Shown here: positions 63,093-64,000 of the stretch, piece after piece
Layout: each line of letters opens with the position of its first letter
How positions within the stretch are numbered: position 1 is the stretch's first letter
DNA from: Bacillus inaquosorum KCTC 13429
Lineage (GTDB): Bacteria > Bacillota > Bacilli > Bacillales > Bacillaceae
Length of the DNA stretch: 64,000 nt
Assembly (NCBI RefSeq): GCF_000332645.1
Contig: NZ_AMXN01000002.1
Span: forward strand, 62,001-126,000
Direction: 5' to 3'
The notes under the pieces: generated by a model
Databases searched by the model: none
What the model was told of the DNA's origin: nothing
The model's input: the letters and a program-made list of their open reading frames with translations, nothing else
Made by a program: the position numbers and the translations under genes

Positions 63093-63507
63093 TGACTCTC
63101 CCGCTCCCTAAATAAACTGTGATGTCATAAGCGGCATGTCCTTTTACTTGTATTTTTCCGCCTGCATTCGGGTGCCCTTTCTCGTTAAATTCCAAACGGT
63201 CTTTTAATGTCAGCGGTTCTATAGAAAGTCCCGTTGTATACGGACGTTCAATCACAATATCACCCATGACTAATTGATATTCTTTTTTCTGAAAGAGAAT
63301 TTTTGTTCTTTGATGACTGGAAATAGCAGTCTGCTGTGCAAGCATAATATCGTTTTTCAGCTGCCAAGCCGCCTGACGGACAGCTGTATTGTCATAAGCA
63401 GGAGGAAGTGTGGTAAACACGGCAATCAAGAGGATAGAGGCTAGACTTAACACAAGTAAGCTTTCTAAAAGGGTAAATCCCTCCTCCTCGTTTAATTTAA
63501 TGTTCAA
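63076..63507 (-). CDS. comGD: ComGD, competence minor pseudopilin
   Basis: A 143-residue protein. EEEGFTLLESLLVLSLASILL is a clear type IV prepilin signal (G|FTLLE). It starts at TTG 63507, inside the end of comGC (11-nt overlap), with GGAG 9 nt upstream. A longer frame would run deep into comGC and is rejected. Confidence 0.94.
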   Translation of the reverse strand: MNIKLNEEEGFTLLESLLVLSLASILLIAVFTTLPPAYDNTAVRQAAWQLKNDIMLAQQTAISSHQRTKILFQKKEYQLVMGDIVIERPYTTGLSIEPLTLKDRLEFNEKGHPNAGGKIQVKGHAAYDITVYLGSGRVNVERK

Positions 63508-63793
63508 CCTTAACTTCTCCGCCACTGATAATAATGTGCTTCCCATTTGGACAAACTGCATCCTTTTTCACATAGCCCTCTGACTGTAAATCAGCAAGGC
63601 TCGGTGTCTGTCCTTCATGGTCGAGCTCATATGCAGTCATTTGTGCTTTAATCATGTTTTGCAGGCCTTCACAGCCCTTTTTCTGAATGGTTTGATTATG
63701 TTTCGTGACGTTCGGTATTGTAATTAAAAGCAAGATTGAAATAATAAAGAGCACAATTAACATTTCAACAAGTGTGAAACCTTTCTCATTCAT
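63497..63793 (-). CDS. comGC: ComGC, major competence pseudopilin
   Basis: A 98-residue protein. The N-terminus NEKGFTLVEMLIVLFIISIL is the prepilin signal (cleavage at G|F, Glu +5). Two cysteines (GCEGLQ and AVCPNG) match the known intramolecular disulfide of ComGC. It polymerises into the DNA-uptake pseudopilus. It lies 13 bp after comGB. Confidence 0.96.
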   Translation of the reverse strand: MNEKGFTLVEMLIVLFIISILLLITIPNVTKHNQTIQKKGCEGLQNMIKAQMTAYELDHEGQTPSLADLQSEGYVKKDAVCPNGKHIIISGGEVKVEH

Positions 63794-63806
63794 CAGCCTC
63801 TTCCTT

Positions 63807-64000
63807 TCACATTTGATTCATCATCTGATACATAGGCAAGAGCATAGATAAATACACGATTAAGATCATCGCTGCAACAAATCCATAAATCATAGGCTGA
63901 AGGATGCCTGTCCATTTTTGCGCCTTGTGTTCCAGCCGCTGAAGTATGAACTGGCTGTATGTGAAAAGCTCCCGATCCAGGCGGCCGCTTAGCTGGCCGT
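63807..64000 (-). CDS. comGB: ComGB, pseudopilus membrane assembly protein, C-terminal fragment
   Basis: The last 63 or so residues of a GspF/PilC-type membrane protein are visible, ending SMLLPMYQMMNQM. The hydrophobic helix before that (MIYGFVAAMILIVYLSMLL) is the conserved C-terminal membrane helix of the type II secretion F family. The N-terminal part and comGA lie beyond the window. It is upstream of comGC in the same transcript. Confidence 0.93.
   Translation of the reverse strand, partial: GQLSGRLDRELFTYSQFILQRLEHKAQKWTGILQPMIYGFVAAMILIVYLSMLLPMYQMMNQM

Overview
The window is a chromosomal segment from a member of the Bacillus subtilis species complex. Gene content, order and protein sequences match the bmr-bkd-mmg-spo0A-acc-spoIIIA-gcv-sin-tasA-comG region of B. 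subtilis as I remember it. Some residues differ from my memory of strain 168: SinI carries Met-Lys where I recall Val-Glu near residues 20-21, and Bmr has several substitutions. A relative of 168 therefore seems more likely than 168 itself, but the exact species cannot be fixed from here. I see no insertion sequence, prophage, CRISPR array, tRNA or rRNA. Most genes are on the minus strand, and the layout is tightly packed operons separated by strong hairpin terminators.

Layout. Positions 1-2443 (plus) hold the end of bmrU, the multidrug pump bmr and its MerR-type activator bmrR. Positions 2505-12572 (minus) hold the branched-chain keto-acid operon ptb-bcd-buk-lpdV-bkdAA-bkdAB-bkdB, read from a sigma-54-type promoter, with its activator gene bkdR upstream. 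yqzF lies divergent from bkdR. Positions 13004-19752 (minus) hold mmgABCDE and prpB/mmgF, a mother-cell acyl-CoA and methylcitrate pathway with a sigma-E-like promoter and a cre site. Next come yqiK, yqiI and yqiH, a small secreted-peptide ORF, yqiG, two small ORFs and spo0A-spoIVB. Then follows a long minus-strand housekeeping block: recN, ahrC, yqxC, dxs, ispA, xseB, xseA, folD, nusB, yqhY, accC, accB. The eight-gene spoIIIA operon follows, then yqhV, efp, yqhT, aroQ, yqhR, yqhQ, yqhP, yqhO, mntR, lipM, yqhL and the glycine-cleavage operon gcvT-gcvPA-gcvPB under a tandem glycine riboswitch. The right end has yqhH-yqhG, sinI-sinR, the biofilm operon tapA-sipW-tasA, yqzG, yqzE and the comG pseudopilus operon, cut inside comGB.

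How the parts work together. Several Bacillus lifestyle switches sit side by side. Spo0A, whose binding boxes occur at spo0A itself and upstream of sinI, drives SinI, which antagonises SinR. SinR represses tapA-sipW-tasA through inverted repeats in that promoter. SpoIVB and SpoIIIAA-AH serve mother cell-forespore signalling and the feeding channel. MmgA-F and Bkd degrade fatty-acid and branched-chain carbon. LipM supplies the octanoyl group needed for lipoylation of GcvH and of E2 proteins such as BkdB in this same window.

The most notable non-textbook observation is a 14-bp palindrome, TGCAATAATTTGCA. It occurs once about 95 bp upstream of the inferred start of the sigma-54-dependent ptb promoter and once (as its reverse complement) just upstream of bkdR. 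It is a strong candidate for the BkdR operator. Other leads are small unannotated peptides beside yqiG and spo0A, a two-hairpin element between folD and xseA, and a near-perfect Spo0A box in the yqhL leader. I found no wholly new multi-gene system.
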